Positions 18,886-27,207 of a stretch of DNA of 64,000 bases are shown one piece after another. Position numbers and translations under genes: made by a program. Where the stretch lies: NCBI GenBank assembly GCA_003020985.1, contig PXRM01000022.1:166274-230273 (forward strand). The letters are read 5' to 3'. Under the pieces are notes generated by a model that made no database searches, was not told where the DNA came from, and saw only the letters and a program-made list of their open reading frames with translations. Source of the DNA: Halobacteriales archaeon QS_4_70_19 (lineage in GTDB: Archaea > Halobacteriota > Halobacteria > Halobacteriales > Haloarculaceae). Each line of letters opens with the position of its first letter. The first letter of the stretch is position 1.

Positions 18886-19986
18886 ATGGACAGACGGCAG
18901 TTCCTCCGTGCGGGTGGCGCGGCCGCCCTCCTCGGGCTGGCCGGGTGCACCGGGACCGACGGGGGTGACGGCGGGACGGAGCCGACGGCGACGGACACGC
19001 CGGCCGGCGAGAGCGGCACGACACCGACGCGGGCCGACCAGGACTCGCTGCCGGAGGGGGTGTACGTCCAGCGGTACCTGGAGACGATGGCGATGCAGGG
19101 GACGAACCAGCAAGGCGACTACGCCGCCGGAGTGATGTACTCCGCCCCGCACGCCTTCTGGAACGTGAACGGGACCCAGCGACAGGAGACGCCGCGCTCG
19201 GGCGACGTCCACCTGATGGCCGTCGTCTGGGACACGGAGACGAACACCGTCCTGCCCGAAGTGGGTGTCTCCGTCGAGATCGTCCAGAACGGCGACCTCG
19301 TCAGCCAGGAGGTCATCTACCCGATGCTCTCCCAGCGGATGGGGTTCCACTGGGGCGGCAACTTCGGGCTGGAGGGCGACGGCGAGTACGTCGCCCGGGT
19401 CGGCATCGGCGGGATGAACACCCGGCGCACGGGCGCGTTCGAGGGTCGCTTCGGCGACCCGGCCACCGTCGAGATCCCCTTCGCGTTCAACGAGGAGGAG
19501 CGCTCGAAGGTGACCGCCGAGGAGCTGTCGCAGTACGGCCAGCCGGGCGCCGTTCAGCCGATGGAGATGGGGATGATGCCCCGGGCGACGGCGCCCGCGC
19601 AGGCGGACCTGCCGGGCGAGTTCCTGGCGGAGACGCGGAGCGACGACGCCGTCTTCCTGTCGACGCTGCTGTCGGGTGACACGGCCGCCCGCTTCGACGC
19701 CCAGCAGTACCTGGCGGTGTCGGCCCGCACGCCGTACAACGGCACCGTCCTGCCGTCGATGGGGGTCGAGGCGACCGTCACGCGGGGGAGCGAGACGGTC
19801 TTCGACGGGGGACTCACGCGGACGCTGGATTCCGAACTCGGCTACCACTACGGAGCCGCCGTCGAGGGCGGCCTCGAAGCGGACGACGAGGTCGAACTCC
19901 GGGTGCCGACGCCGTGCCAGGTCGCCCGCCACGAGGGCTACGAGCGGGCGTTCCTCGGGATGGAGCCGATGACCTTCACCGTCTGA
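18886..19986 (+). CDS. P19-like iron-transport lipoprotein
   Basis: A 366-residue protein with a twin-arginine motif (RRQFLR) and a lipobox ending at Cys21, so it is Tat-exported and lipid-anchored. After a Thr/Asp-rich linker comes a beta-sandwich with Met/His/Glu-rich segments such as YLETMAMQG, YSAPHAFWNV, RMGFHWGGN and a later MEMGMMPRA. This agrees with the P19/FetP iron- or copper-binding family used in high-affinity iron uptake. A second sandwich-like repeat (LGYHYGAAVEGG) follows. The neighbouring PGF-CTERM protein gene 63 bp downstream may be co-transcribed. Confidence 0.78.
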   Translation: MDRRQFLRAGGAAALLGLAGCTGTDGGDGGTEPTATDTPAGESGTTPTRADQDSLPEGVYVQRYLETMAMQGTNQQGDYAAGVMYSAPHAFWNVNGTQRQETPRSGDVHLMAVVWDTETNTVLPEVGVSVEIVQNGDLVSQEVIYPMLSQRMGFHWGGNFGLEGDGEYVARVGIGGMNTRRTGAFEGRFGDPATVEIPFAFNEEERSKVTAEELSQYGQPGAVQPMEMGMMPRATAPAQADLPGEFLAETRSDDAVFLSTLLSGDTAARFDAQQYLAVSARTPYNGTVLPSMGVEATVTRGSETVFDGGLTRTLDSELGYHYGAAVEGGLEADDEVELRVPTPCQVARHEGYERAFLGMEPMTFTV

Positions 19987-20049
19987 GCGGCCGATGGCCG
20001 CCGAGTCGGGGGAGAACTCCGGCCGGAATTGGGACATACGCTATACGTC

Positions 20050-21150
20050 ATGCCGTCGCTAGTGGTGACAGTGAGACGACGCGCACTCGCGGCGGCGCTC
20101 GCGCTGGCGGCCGTACTGGCCCTGGCCGTGGCGCCGCTCCCGGTCAGTGCACACGTCAACGACGTCAGTGCGGACCCGCAGGCCTCGTCGGACGGGACCG
20201 TCGTCGTCGAGACGGCGTACGTGGCCGACGACGCCTGGCTGGCCGTCTACGCGGACGACAACGGGTCGCGGGGGGACCTGCTCGGGGTCCGACGGTTGGA
20301 CGGCGCCGGCTTCCGGACGGACCACCCCGTGACCATCGACGAGGACATCTGGCAGAACTGGCCCGAGGGCGAAGCGCGGACGGTCCACGTGGCCCTTCAC
20401 AACGACGAGGGGTCGGGCGGGTTCGACCGCGAGGAGGACGGCGTGTTGACCTCCTTCGGCAGCGAGGCGGCGGACCAGCTGGTCCTCGAACGGGGCGCAC
20501 CCGCCTACGTCGGCGCGGGGGCGTTCAGGCCTCAGAGCGTAGACGGCCCCACAGTCACCGTCCGGTCGGCCCGGCTCCCGACCGACGGCCACCTCGTCGC
20601 GCGGAACGTGACCGAGGACGACGGGACCAGGACTCCCGCCGAACCCGTCGGCGCCGCCGCACTCGACGCCGGTGCCCACGGGAGTATCACCATCGACCTG
20701 AACGAGAGGGACTACGAGGGACTCGGCGACCGCGCCCGCATCGCGTTCACCGTCTACCGCGACGACGGCGACGGCGAGTTCGGCCCGGCGGACGAGCCCG
20801 TCCGGATCGACGGCCGGACGGTCACCACCTTCGCGCTGTTCAACCTGACGGACGACTCGGCCGGGGGCGGGGAGGGGAGCGACGGCGACGACGCGCAGGT
20901 GACGACCGCCACCGACGAGGACGACGGGCTCGTGACGACCACCACCGGCGAGGACGACAGGCTCGTGACGACCGCCACCGACGAGGACGACGGCCAGTCC
21001 GGCGGGACGGACGGGACCACCGACGGTGCCGGCGACGGGGGTGAGGACGGACCGACCGGCACCGACGGCCAGCCCGGCTTCGGCCTGCTGGTAGCTGCCG
21101 CGGCCCTCGTCGTGGGGGTCACCGCCCACGCACGGCGCCGACGGACCTAA
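20050..21150 (+). CDS. PGF-CTERM-anchored surface protein
   Basis: A 366-residue secreted protein. An N-terminal signal peptide (ALAAALALAAVLALAVAPLPVSA) is followed by two beta-rich domains of the type common in haloarchaeal surface proteins (VETAYVADDAWLAVYADD; DGPTVTVRSARLP). A Thr/Asp/Gly-rich linker with three 11-residue repeats comes next. The C-terminal PGFGLLVAAAALVVG helix followed by RRRR is the PGF-CTERM signal processed by archaeosortase. ATG 20050 was chosen because it directly precedes the signal. The protein follows the P19-like gene, and metal binding is possible but not shown. Confidence 0.75.
   Translation: MPSLVVTVRRRALAAALALAAVLALAVAPLPVSAHVNDVSADPQASSDGTVVVETAYVADDAWLAVYADDNGSRGDLLGVRRLDGAGFRTDHPVTIDEDIWQNWPEGEARTVHVALHNDEGSGGFDREEDGVLTSFGSEAADQLVLERGAPAYVGAGAFRPQSVDGPTVTVRSARLPTDGHLVARNVTEDDGTRTPAEPVGAAALDAGAHGSITIDLNERDYEGLGDRARIAFTVYRDDGDGEFGPADEPVRIDGRTVTTFALFNLTDDSAGGGEGSDGDDAQVTTATDEDDGLVTTTTGEDDRLVTTATDEDDGQSGGTDGTTDGAGDGGEDGPTGTDGQPGFGLLVAAAALVVGVTAHARRRRT
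20899..20997 (+). repeat. Three 33-bp in-frame tandem repeats
   Basis: Units at 20899, 20932 and 20965 each encode 11 residues: VTTATDEDDGL, VTTTTGEDDRL and VTTATDEDDGQ. They form the extended linker before the membrane anchor, probably a glycosylatable Thr-rich stalk. Copy number may vary between strains. Confidence 0.9.
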
Positions 21151-21174
21151 ACCGGACGATGCCGACTGACACAC

Positions 21175-21366
21175 ATGACCAACGAGCCGCTGCTGGTCGC
21201 GCTGCTGGCGCTGGGTGGGCTAGCGGCGGCCACGCTCCTCGGCCTCGCGCTGGCGGGCCTGTTCGTCGTCACGGACAGCCTGCTCGTCGTCGTCCTCGCC
21301 CACTACGTCGTCAACGCGACGGAGTTCGTCGTCGCCGAGGGGCTCGGGTGGGAGCCGTTCGGCTAA
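21175..21366 (+). pseudogene. C-terminal remnant of a CPBP-type membrane protease
   Basis: A 63-residue frame from ATG 21175 with two hydrophobic helices. The end SLLVVVLAHYVVNATEFVV reproduces the last conserved helix of CPBP proteases (HxxxN/H motif), but the EExxxR and FxxxH motifs are missing. Seen alone it cannot be an active protease. It may be a remnant or, less likely, an independent small membrane protein. Confidence 0.5.
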
Positions 21367-21393
21367 AATCAGTCGCCTCGACGGTCGGCGGCC

Positions 21394-21543
21394 CTACCGG
21401 TCGGCCAGCTCCTCGACGCGGCGACGGACCTGGTCGGCGGAGCCGAACGTCTCGCCGTCGGCTGGTTCGAGCAGTTCCTTCAGCGGCTTCGGCCCGGCGT
21501 CGGTGTCGACGCGGTACTCGCCGTAGGCCTTCCGCAGCGTGAG
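21394..21543 (-). pseudogene. Short C-terminal fragment, DUF5789-like
   Basis: The open frame ends at TAG 21394 and encodes LTLRKAYGEYRVDTDAG followed by LLEPADGETFGSADQ and VRRRVEELADR. This resembles the C-terminal half of short haloarchaeal DUF5789-type proteins (YGxYxxxxADG...ETYxSADEVR). No start codon lies in the fragment, and its 5' side is the start of the oppositely oriented HTH gene. It is therefore probably a remnant. Confidence 0.4.
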
Positions 21544-22066
21544 TGACGCCGCGGCGGGGAACGGGACCCGGCGGACCATCCGCGACCACGTCCACGACCG
21601 CCCCGGTATCCACTTCAACGAACTCGTCCGGGCGCTGGACCTCGCGCCGGGACAGGTCCAGCACCACCTTCGGCGGCTCACCCGCACGGACCGGGTCGTG
21701 GCGGACGAGCTGTTCGGGCAGACCCACTACTTCCCCCCGGAGTTCGACGACTGGGAGCGGGCCGCGCTGGCGCTGCTCCACCGCGAGACGACCGCTGACG
21801 TCATCGCGGAGCTGCTCGCGGCGGGCCCCCTCCCGGCCGGCGAGACCGCCACGCGCGTCGGCATCGCGCGGTCGACCTGCTCCTGGCACGTCGACCGGCT
21901 GGTCGAGGCAGACGTGGTCCGGACGGAGCGCGACGGGAACCGCGTGGTGCTGGCGCTGACCGACCCGGAGCGGACGGCGCGGCTGCTGCAGCGCGCCGAC
22001 CCCTCGCTCCCCGAGCGGCTCGTCGACCGGTTCACACGGCTCGTCGACTCGCTGCTGGCCGAGTGA
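21539..22066 (+). CDS. Winged-helix transcriptional regulator with two HTH units
   Basis: A 175-residue DNA-binding protein from GTG 21539. The first winged helix (about residues 10-70: IHFNELVRALDLAPGQVQHH) and the second (about 75-145: TATRVGIARSTCSWHVDRLV) are both MarR/ArsR-like. There is no effector domain, so it looks like the haloarchaeal double-wHTH class that controls neighbouring genes. Adjacent candidates are the short membrane remnant upstream and the DUF6159-type gene downstream. Confidence 0.8.
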   Translation: MSDAAAGNGTRRTIRDHVHDRPGIHFNELVRALDLAPGQVQHHLRRLTRTDRVVADELFGQTHYFPPEFDDWERAALALLHRETTADVIAELLAAGPLPAGETATRVGIARSTCSWHVDRLVEADVVRTERDGNRVVLALTDPERTARLLQRADPSLPERLVDRFTRLVDSLLAE

Positions 22067-22260
22067 CGGCCGCCGTCGCAGGAACCACGGATACGCGATT
22101 CTTTCGCTAGATGGGTTGTTTTCGAACAATATCCGGATTCCATTCCGAACACCCATCATAATACACTATCATGGACCAGAGAGTAGAAATATCCCCTCGA
22201 ACGAGAACGGAGGGGATCGCCACGGAACTCATCGGCCAGGCCGACACACTGACGGCCGAT

Positions 22261-23079
22261 ATGGGCCTTTTCAGCGGACTCAAGACCGGCTGGGCGCTGT
22301 CGATGGACAGTCTCGACGTGCTCCGCGAGGAGCCGAGCCTCACCGTGTTCCCCGCCATCGCGGGACTCGCCGGCACCGTCTACCTCGTTCTGGTCCTGGG
22401 CGGGGCAGTGTTCGTGACGGGACCGAACGCCGGGCCGGTGATGTACGCGGCGCCGTTCGTGGTCTACCTGGGCACGTCGTTCATCGCGGCGTTCTTCTCG
22501 GCCGCGCTGATGTACAACGCCCGTGAGGTGTTCCACGGCCGGGACCCGACGCCGGGAGGGGGGCTGGCGGCAGCCTGGCGCAACCGGGGGCCGCTGTTCG
22601 TCCGGGCACTCATCTCCGCCGTCGTCGGGACGGTGCTGAACGCCCTGGAGAACACGGACAACCCGCTCGCCGAGCTCGCCTCCCTCCTCTTCAGCGTCGC
22701 GTGGGGCGTCCTGACCTACTTCGTCGTCCCCGTCATCGTCTTCGAGGAGGTGTCGGTGCGGGAGACGTTCGAGCGCTCCGGTCGGACGTTCAAGCAGACC
22801 TGGGGGGAGACCGCCGGCGCGAGTTTCGGCGTCGGTATCATCACCGTCCTGTTCACGCTCGCGGGCCTGGCGGTGGCCGCGCTCGCGTTCCTCGTGCTCG
22901 GCGGGTCGGGGCTCGGACTGGTCGGGGCCATCGTCATCGCGGTGGTCGTCCTGCTCGCGGCCTACCTGTTCGGCACGGCGCTGAGCACGGTCGCGAAGAC
23001 GGCACTGTACGTCTACGCGACGGAGGGCGAACGGCCCGCGCAGTTCGACGACGTGGACTTCCGGTCGGCGGGGCGGTGA
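22261..23079 (+). CDS. DUF6159-type integral membrane protein
   Basis: A 272-residue protein with about six helices. ATG 22261 gives MGLFSGLKTGWALSMDSL, the usual beginning of this family (glycerophosphoryl-diester-like DUF6159 membrane proteins). An in-frame ATG at 22171, which follows an AT-rich TATA-like tract at 22140-22170, would add 30 residues. A cytoplasmic stretch VIVFEEVSVRETFERSGRTF follows the fourth helix, as in relatives. Function unknown. Confidence 0.75.
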   Translation: MGLFSGLKTGWALSMDSLDVLREEPSLTVFPAIAGLAGTVYLVLVLGGAVFVTGPNAGPVMYAAPFVVYLGTSFIAAFFSAALMYNAREVFHGRDPTPGGGLAAAWRNRGPLFVRALISAVVGTVLNALENTDNPLAELASLLFSVAWGVLTYFVVPVIVFEEVSVRETFERSGRTFKQTWGETAGASFGVGIITVLFTLAGLAVAALAFLVLGGSGLGLVGAIVIAVVVLLAAYLFGTALSTVAKTALYVYATEGERPAQFDDVDFRSAGR

Positions 23080-23111
23080 GTTCAGTGCCGAGGGAGTAGG
23101 GTAGTAGTAGT

Positions 23112-23843
23112 CTACGCGGGCGCGTAGACCATCTCCATCGGGAGTCCTTGCGGGTCCGTCTCCGGGTCCCGGGGGAGCGTTCTCGCCTCGCCGGTGAGTG
23201 AACTCGCCGTCACCGCGAGCGCGAACGCGTCGAGCAGGTCGTCGTTGCCGGCGGTGGTATCGAGGGTTTCGCCGGCGGCCTGGATGTCGGCGAGGACGGC
23301 CTCGTCGACGGCCTCCAGCACCCCCACGCGCTCCCAGAACGCCATCAGCGGCGCGCCGGTCTTCGAGTGGGCCATCGCGTCCTCGCCGTTCAGCGCCCAG
23401 AAGCAGATCTCGGGGTGCGCCTCGCGGACGACGCTGGGGTCGCCCCGTGCGCGCCCGTCCGCGAGCAGGAAGCAGTCGAGCGCCTGCATCCGGTCGCAGA
23501 TGGCCCAGGTCTGCGTGCCGAGGCTCCCGTCCGTGAACCGCTCCTGGGTCTCCTTCGCGGTCTCGTAGTCCCGGCAGTGGACGGCGGCCCGGACCGGCGG
23601 CGGGAACACGCTCCGCCCGCGCGGCGACCCCAGCACCTCGCGCGCCCGTCGGTCGCACGCCCGGGGTTCGTTCGAGGTCTCGCGGAGCCCGATGGGAACG
23701 TCGATGAGGATTCGGTCCGCGCCCCCGTGGACGTCCCACAGTGACTCGATGTCGGCGTGCTGTGCCGCGTGCTCGTACTGTCCGTCCTCGTAGCGGACGG
23801 CGAGCCAGCCGTCCGGGGAGCCGTCCACACCCACGACAGGCAT
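23112..23843 (-). CDS. DUF429 domain protein, RNase H-like nuclease fold
   Basis: A 243-residue protein beginning VVGVDGSPDGWLAVRY. It contains DRILIDVPIGL near residue 55, HPEICFWALNG near residue 145 and DDLLDAFALAVTA near residue 210. These acidic positions in GVDG, DVPIG and DDLLDA resemble the carboxylates of the predicted RNase H-fold nuclease family DUF429. ATG 23843 is the only start near the conserved beginning. Role unknown. Confidence 0.82.
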   Translation of the reverse strand: MPVVGVDGSPDGWLAVRYEDGQYEHAAQHADIESLWDVHGGADRILIDVPIGLRETSNEPRACDRRAREVLGSPRGRSVFPPPVRAAVHCRDYETAKETQERFTDGSLGTQTWAICDRMQALDCFLLADGRARGDPSVVREAHPEICFWALNGEDAMAHSKTGAPLMAFWERVGVLEAVDEAVLADIQAAGETLDTTAGNDDLLDAFALAVTASSLTGEARTLPRDPETDPQGLPMEMVYAPA

Positions 23844-23994
23844 ATCCGCCGTAGGGACGGGGCGGTCTTCAATCCGCCAGTGGGCGCGTCCGGGGCCATC
23901 CGCGACCGGCTCGGCGAGTTCGACGTCCGCCCATGCTGACCGCCGAACGGAGAGCGATGGCCATGCTGAGAGACGGGCCGGGGGCGATTCGGCC

Positions 23995-24084
23995 GTGCTG
24001 AGATACGACCCCGGGGAGCCGGTCGTCCACGGCCTCGACCCGCGGACGAAGCTCGCCTTCCAGGGTGCCTTCACCAAGCGGTAG
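23995..24084 (+). pseudogene. N-terminal remnant of an EcfT/CbiQ-type transporter gene
   Basis: GTG 23995 begins LRYDPGEPVVHGLDPRTKLAFQ, matching the start of energy-coupling-factor transmembrane proteins (LDPRTKL is the hallmark). After 29 codons the frame ends in TAG 24082, right where IS-type palindromic DNA begins. The remaining 200 or so residues are not present in the window. The gene was evidently truncated by insertion or deletion. Confidence 0.75.
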
Positions 24085-24092
24085 CGCGGAGG

Positions 24093-24135
24093 CCCCGGCC
24101 TCAACGAGCGAGCAACGCGAGCGAGTAGGCCGGGG
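24093..24135 (+). repeat. Palindrome copy 1, CCCCGGCCT/AGGCCGGGG
   Basis: A nine-base perfect stem closes a 25-nt loop starting CAA and ending GAGT. It has the same length and loop borders as the copy at 24439 and related outer arms to the copy at 62001. Confidence 0.8.
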
Positions 24136-24438
24136 AGGAAGCACGTTCGCAACGTTTTTCCCCGTGAGACAGTAGCACATGATAGTACATCGGGGCCAAA
24201 ACGGAACCGATGTACGGGCCACCGTAGACTGGCCCCGAACTCGGGGGCGAGGGCACGTCCCTGCACCGCAAACGTGCCCGTTCGAGTCCACCGAGAATTA
24301 AAGTCGAGTGAGACGGCTTCGGACGGCGACCACGGGACGGAACACCGCACAGGAATCCCCTCTGCGTGCCCGTCCTGCCGCCGTGAACCGCGCCACGCCC
24401 AGCATGGGGGCGGACGGAAACCGCCAACACGGGGAAAG

Positions 24439-24481
24439 CCCCGCCCTCAAGGAGCCGCCGAAGGCGGCGAGTAGGGCGGGG
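24439..24481 (+). repeat. Palindrome copy 2, CCCCGCCCT/AGGGCGGGG
   Basis: A nine-base stem with loop borders CAA...GAGT. The loop has an inner stem GCCGCC/GGCGGC. A TAG stop in the TnpB-like frame falls directly after the right arm. Confidence 0.8.
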
Positions 24482-24507
24482 TAGTTTACAGGCTGTCGAG
24501 GCGAATG

Positions 24508-24528
24508 CCACGGGGCTTGACCCCGTGG
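24508..24528 (+). repeat. Left-end hairpin of the tnpB element
   Basis: An eight-base stem CCACGGGG/CCCCGTGG around loop CTTGA. It shares loop CTTG and the GGGG/CCCC core with the right-end hairpin. An alternative reading is the right end of an older, neighbouring element. Confidence 0.65.
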
Positions 24529-24592
24529 ATGAAGCCGACCCCCCGTGGCACCAACTATTAAGTCGAAACGTACCGATAATCACGGTACAGCG

Positions 24593-25855
24593 ATGTGGTA
24601 CGACTACCGCTTCCGCGCCTACCCCGACCGAACGGGTGCGACTGCGGAAGTAGAACGCCACATCGACATCCACCGCCAAGCCTACAACCACACCCGCTAC
24701 GAGTACCAAACCCTCGACACCGACGAGGACAACATCGGTTCGGCGTACCAACACCAGAAGCGACTCACCGAGTGGAAAGACGAATGGCCTGTGTTTTCAG
24801 AAGTCCACTCGAAGGCGTTGCAGAAGACTGTCGAACGCTTCTACGATAATCTCTCGAACCTCTCCGAGAAGAAGCAGAACGGGCACAAGGTCGGGTGGCT
24901 CAAGTGGAAGTCGCCGCGAGAGTATCAGAGCGTGACGTACTCGCAGTCTGGCTTCGAACTCAAAAACACGAGTGGTCGGACTGCCACGCTCTGGCTCTCC
25001 AAAATCGGTGACATCCCCGTTCGCTACCACCGCCCGATTCCCGACAACGCCACCATCAAGGAAATCACTCTGAAAAAGGAGACGACGGGTGAGTGGCACG
25101 TCACGTTCGGCCTCGAAGTCGAAGACGCGGCGCTCCCCGAGAAAATCGACGTGGATGACTTGGATGCTGAGGATTGCGTTGGTATCGACCTCGGTGTCCA
25201 GAACTACATCTACACGTCAGACGGCGAGAGCGTGGACTGGCTCGACCTCACCGACGGATACGAACGACTGCGCCGCGAGCAACGCAGTCTCTCCCGCAAG
25301 GAACACGGGAGCAACAACTGGGAAAAACAACGTCAAGAGGTCGCCAAGGTCAAGCGGCGAATCAAGCGGAAGGTCGAAGATTTCCAGCACAAACTCACGA
25401 CGTGGCTCGTCAAAGAGTACGACGCCGTGTTCGTGGAGGACTTGAACGTCGCGGGGATGCTTCAGTCCGAGGGGAATGCGCGGAACAAGCAGGACGCCGC
25501 GTGGCGCGGATTCATCGAGATGTTGGAGTACAAGGGCGAGTTGTACGGGACGCACGTCGTGCAAGTGAACCCTACTGGGACGACCAAGAAGTGTGCCGAG
25601 TGCGGTGTCGAGACGGACAAACCGTTGTGGGTGCGGGAGCACAGCTGTCCGAGTTGTGGATTTGAAGCGGATAGGGACGCGAATGCGTCGTACAACGTTC
25701 TTTCTCGTGGTCTTCAGGAGGTAGGTCTGGGGCAGGCCGAAGTGACGCCCGTGGAGACTGCGGCCGCTGTGGAAGCAGACGGAGGACGGTCTTCGTCGGT
25801 TCCTGCAAGTCGCGTCATCGAAACGGGAAGCCTCGGGGCTTGCCCCCGAGGCGGT
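24593..25855 (+). CDS. tnpB: TnpB, RNA-guided DNA endonuclease of an IS605-type element
   Basis: An approximately 420-residue TnpB from ATG 24593 (MWYDYRFRAYPD). The N-terminal HTH/OrfB region is followed by the RuvC-like core with its three acidic positions visible: GIDLGVQNYIYTSDG (about residue 200), VFVEDLNVAGML (about 285) and DRDANASYNVL (about 370). A four-cysteine zinc ribbon CAECG...CPSCG lies before the last. TnpB proteins cut DNA next to a short target motif using RNA from the element's right end. There is no stop codon inside the element, and the frame stays open to 27163, antisense to the acyl-CoA dehydrogenase gene. Confidence 0.92.
25831..25851 (+). repeat. Right-end hairpin of the tnpB element
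   Basis: An eight-base stem CCTCGGGG/CCCCGAGG around loop CTTGC, four bases before the inferred right end. In TnpB systems this region also forms the guide-RNA scaffold (omega/sot RNA), so the guide would read into the flank at about 25859 onward. Confidence 0.7.
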
Positions 25856-27112
25856 TCACTCCAGCACGTTCTCCGGCGTCAGCTCGGGGTCGAACCGGAG
25901 GACGTTCTCGACCTCCGCGTCGTCCACGTCCTCGAAGGCGTCACGGGCGATGGAGCGGAGGTGGACCTCGTCGGCGCCATCGAAGATGCGGAACGCCCGC
26001 ACCCCCTCGTAGAAGTGCGCCAGCGGCAGGTCCTTCGCGATGCCGTTGCCGCCACAGCACTGGATCGCGAGGTCGATGATCTCGTTGGTGACGCGCGCGG
26101 TGAACACCTTCGACATGGCGACCTCGATGCGGGCGTCGGACTCGTCGAGTTCGCGGGCGGCGTGGCGGACGCCGGTACGGGCCATGTGAAGGCGGGTCTC
26201 GGCCTCGGCGATGCGCTGGCGGAGCGCCTGCTTCTCGGACAGGTCCGAGCCGAACCCCGCCCGCTCGCTGACGTACGCCTTCGCGATCTCCAGGGAGCGC
26301 TGGGCCATCCCCGAGAACCGCATGCAGTGGGTGAGGCGGCCGCCACCGAGTCGCATCTGCGCGACACGGAACCCGCCGTTCTCCGGCCCGACGGTGTTCT
26401 CGACCGGGACGCGAACGTCGCGGTACTTCACCTCGGCGTGGCCGCCCGGGTTCTCGAGCAGGTGGCTCCCGAGGTGGTCGACGTTGCGCACGAGTTCGAC
26501 GCCGTCCGTGTCCGTCGGGACGAGGATGATGGAGGTGCCCTCGTACGGGTGGGCGTCCATGTCGGTGCGGGCCATCACCAGCAGGAAGTCGGCATCGTAG
26601 CCGTCCGAGCTCCACCACTTGTGGCCGTTGATGACCCACTCGTCGCCGTCCTTGTAAGCGGTCGTCCGGAGCATCTTCGGGTCCGAGCCGGCACCCTGCA
26701 TCGGCTCGGTCATCGAGAACGCCGACTGCATCTCGCCGGAGACCAGCGGGCGGAGCCACCGCTCCTTCTGCTCCTCGGTCCCGACCATCTCGAGGGTGTG
26801 CATGTTCCCCTCCTGCGGGGCGTTCGCGCGGATGGCCTCCGCACCGATGAGCGATCGGCCCACCTGCTCGAAGGAGGGCAGCATGTCGCTGAAGTCCAGG
26901 CCCTGACCGCCGAACTCCTCGGGCACCTGGGGCGCGAACAGGTCGCGTTCCTTCGCCTGCTCCCAGAGGTCGGTCAGTACGTCGTCGCTGATGTGGTCGC
27001 CGGTGCGGAGCGCCTCGCGCTCGCGCGGGATGACGACCTCGTCCATGAACGCCTCGACGCGGCTCGCCACCTCCCTCGCCTTCTCGGAGTCGTGATACTC
27101 CATGTCCCCCAT
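25856..27112 (-). CDS. Acyl-CoA dehydrogenase
   Basis: A 418-residue FAD enzyme that oxidises acyl-CoA to enoyl-CoA. The first beta-strand motif is FSMTEPMQGAGSDPKMLRT near residue 135 and the second is WVINGHKWWSSDGYD. The C-terminal helical domain ends with YEGVRAFRIFDGADEVHLRS. It resembles the ACAD10/11-like long class rather than the shorter butyryl type. The start is ATG 27112, with 27103 as an alternative. Its TGA stop (25858-25856) coincides with the TTCA end of the tnpB element, so insertion may have supplied the stop. It heads a run of acyl-CoA-type genes on this strand. Confidence 0.9.
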   Translation of the reverse strand: MGDMEYHDSEKAREVASRVEAFMDEVVIPREREALRTGDHISDDVLTDLWEQAKERDLFAPQVPEEFGGQGLDFSDMLPSFEQVGRSLIGAEAIRANAPQEGNMHTLEMVGTEEQKERWLRPLVSGEMQSAFSMTEPMQGAGSDPKMLRTTAYKDGDEWVINGHKWWSSDGYDADFLLVMARTDMDAHPYEGTSIILVPTDTDGVELVRNVDHLGSHLLENPGGHAEVKYRDVRVPVENTVGPENGGFRVAQMRLGGGRLTHCMRFSGMAQRSLEIAKAYVSERAGFGSDLSEKQALRQRIAEAETRLHMARTGVRHAARELDESDARIEVAMSKVFTARVTNEIIDLAIQCCGGNGIAKDLPLAHFYEGVRAFRIFDGADEVHLRSIARDAFEDVDDAEVENVLRFDPELTPENVLE

Positions 27113-27207
27113 CTGGGCGGGCTGGGGTTAAAGTTGTTAGCCGAGATTCCCGGTAACTCGTAATCTGGTAGCCGGAGAGCGGAGGACGCGGTCGAACGGG
27201 CGCCCGT

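Larger units (their letters stand above)
24085..24489 (+). mobile_element. Degenerate IS605/IS1341-type remnant without transposase
   Basis: About 400 bp between the ecfT remnant and the tnpB element. It carries two 43-bp palindromes of identical architecture (24093-24135 and 24439-24481). The frame leading into the second reads ESPALKEPPKAASRAG-stop, which resembles the C-terminal end of haloarchaeal TnpB proteins. No intact gene is present. It is probably one or two collapsed elements. Confidence 0.55.
24490..25858 (+). mobile_element. tnpB-only IS200/IS605 (IS1341-type) element
   Basis: Defined by two matching hairpins in the same orientation: 24508-24528 (stem CCACGGGG, loop CTTGA) and 25831-25851 (stem CCTCGGGG, loop CTTGC). 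The left flank is TTAC (24486-24489), 18 nt before the left hairpin. The right end reads TTCA (25855-25858), just after the right hairpin. This mirrors the subterminal-hairpin, no-target-duplication design of IS200/IS605 elements. There is no tnpA, so movement would need a transposase in trans. The exact ends are inferred. Confidence 0.6.

Noticed and set aside
17431..20037. An 868-codon open frame on the minus strand spanning the lipoprotein gene and the P19-like gene
   Set aside because: Only the part below 18744 has coding character. The rest is antisense to the P19-like gene and reflects high GC content, which removes stop codons.
24085..24592. A TnpA transposase partner for the tnpB element
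   Set aside because: No frame with the HUH motif or Tyr residue of TnpA is present; the DNA consists of palindromes and decayed TnpB-tail sequence.
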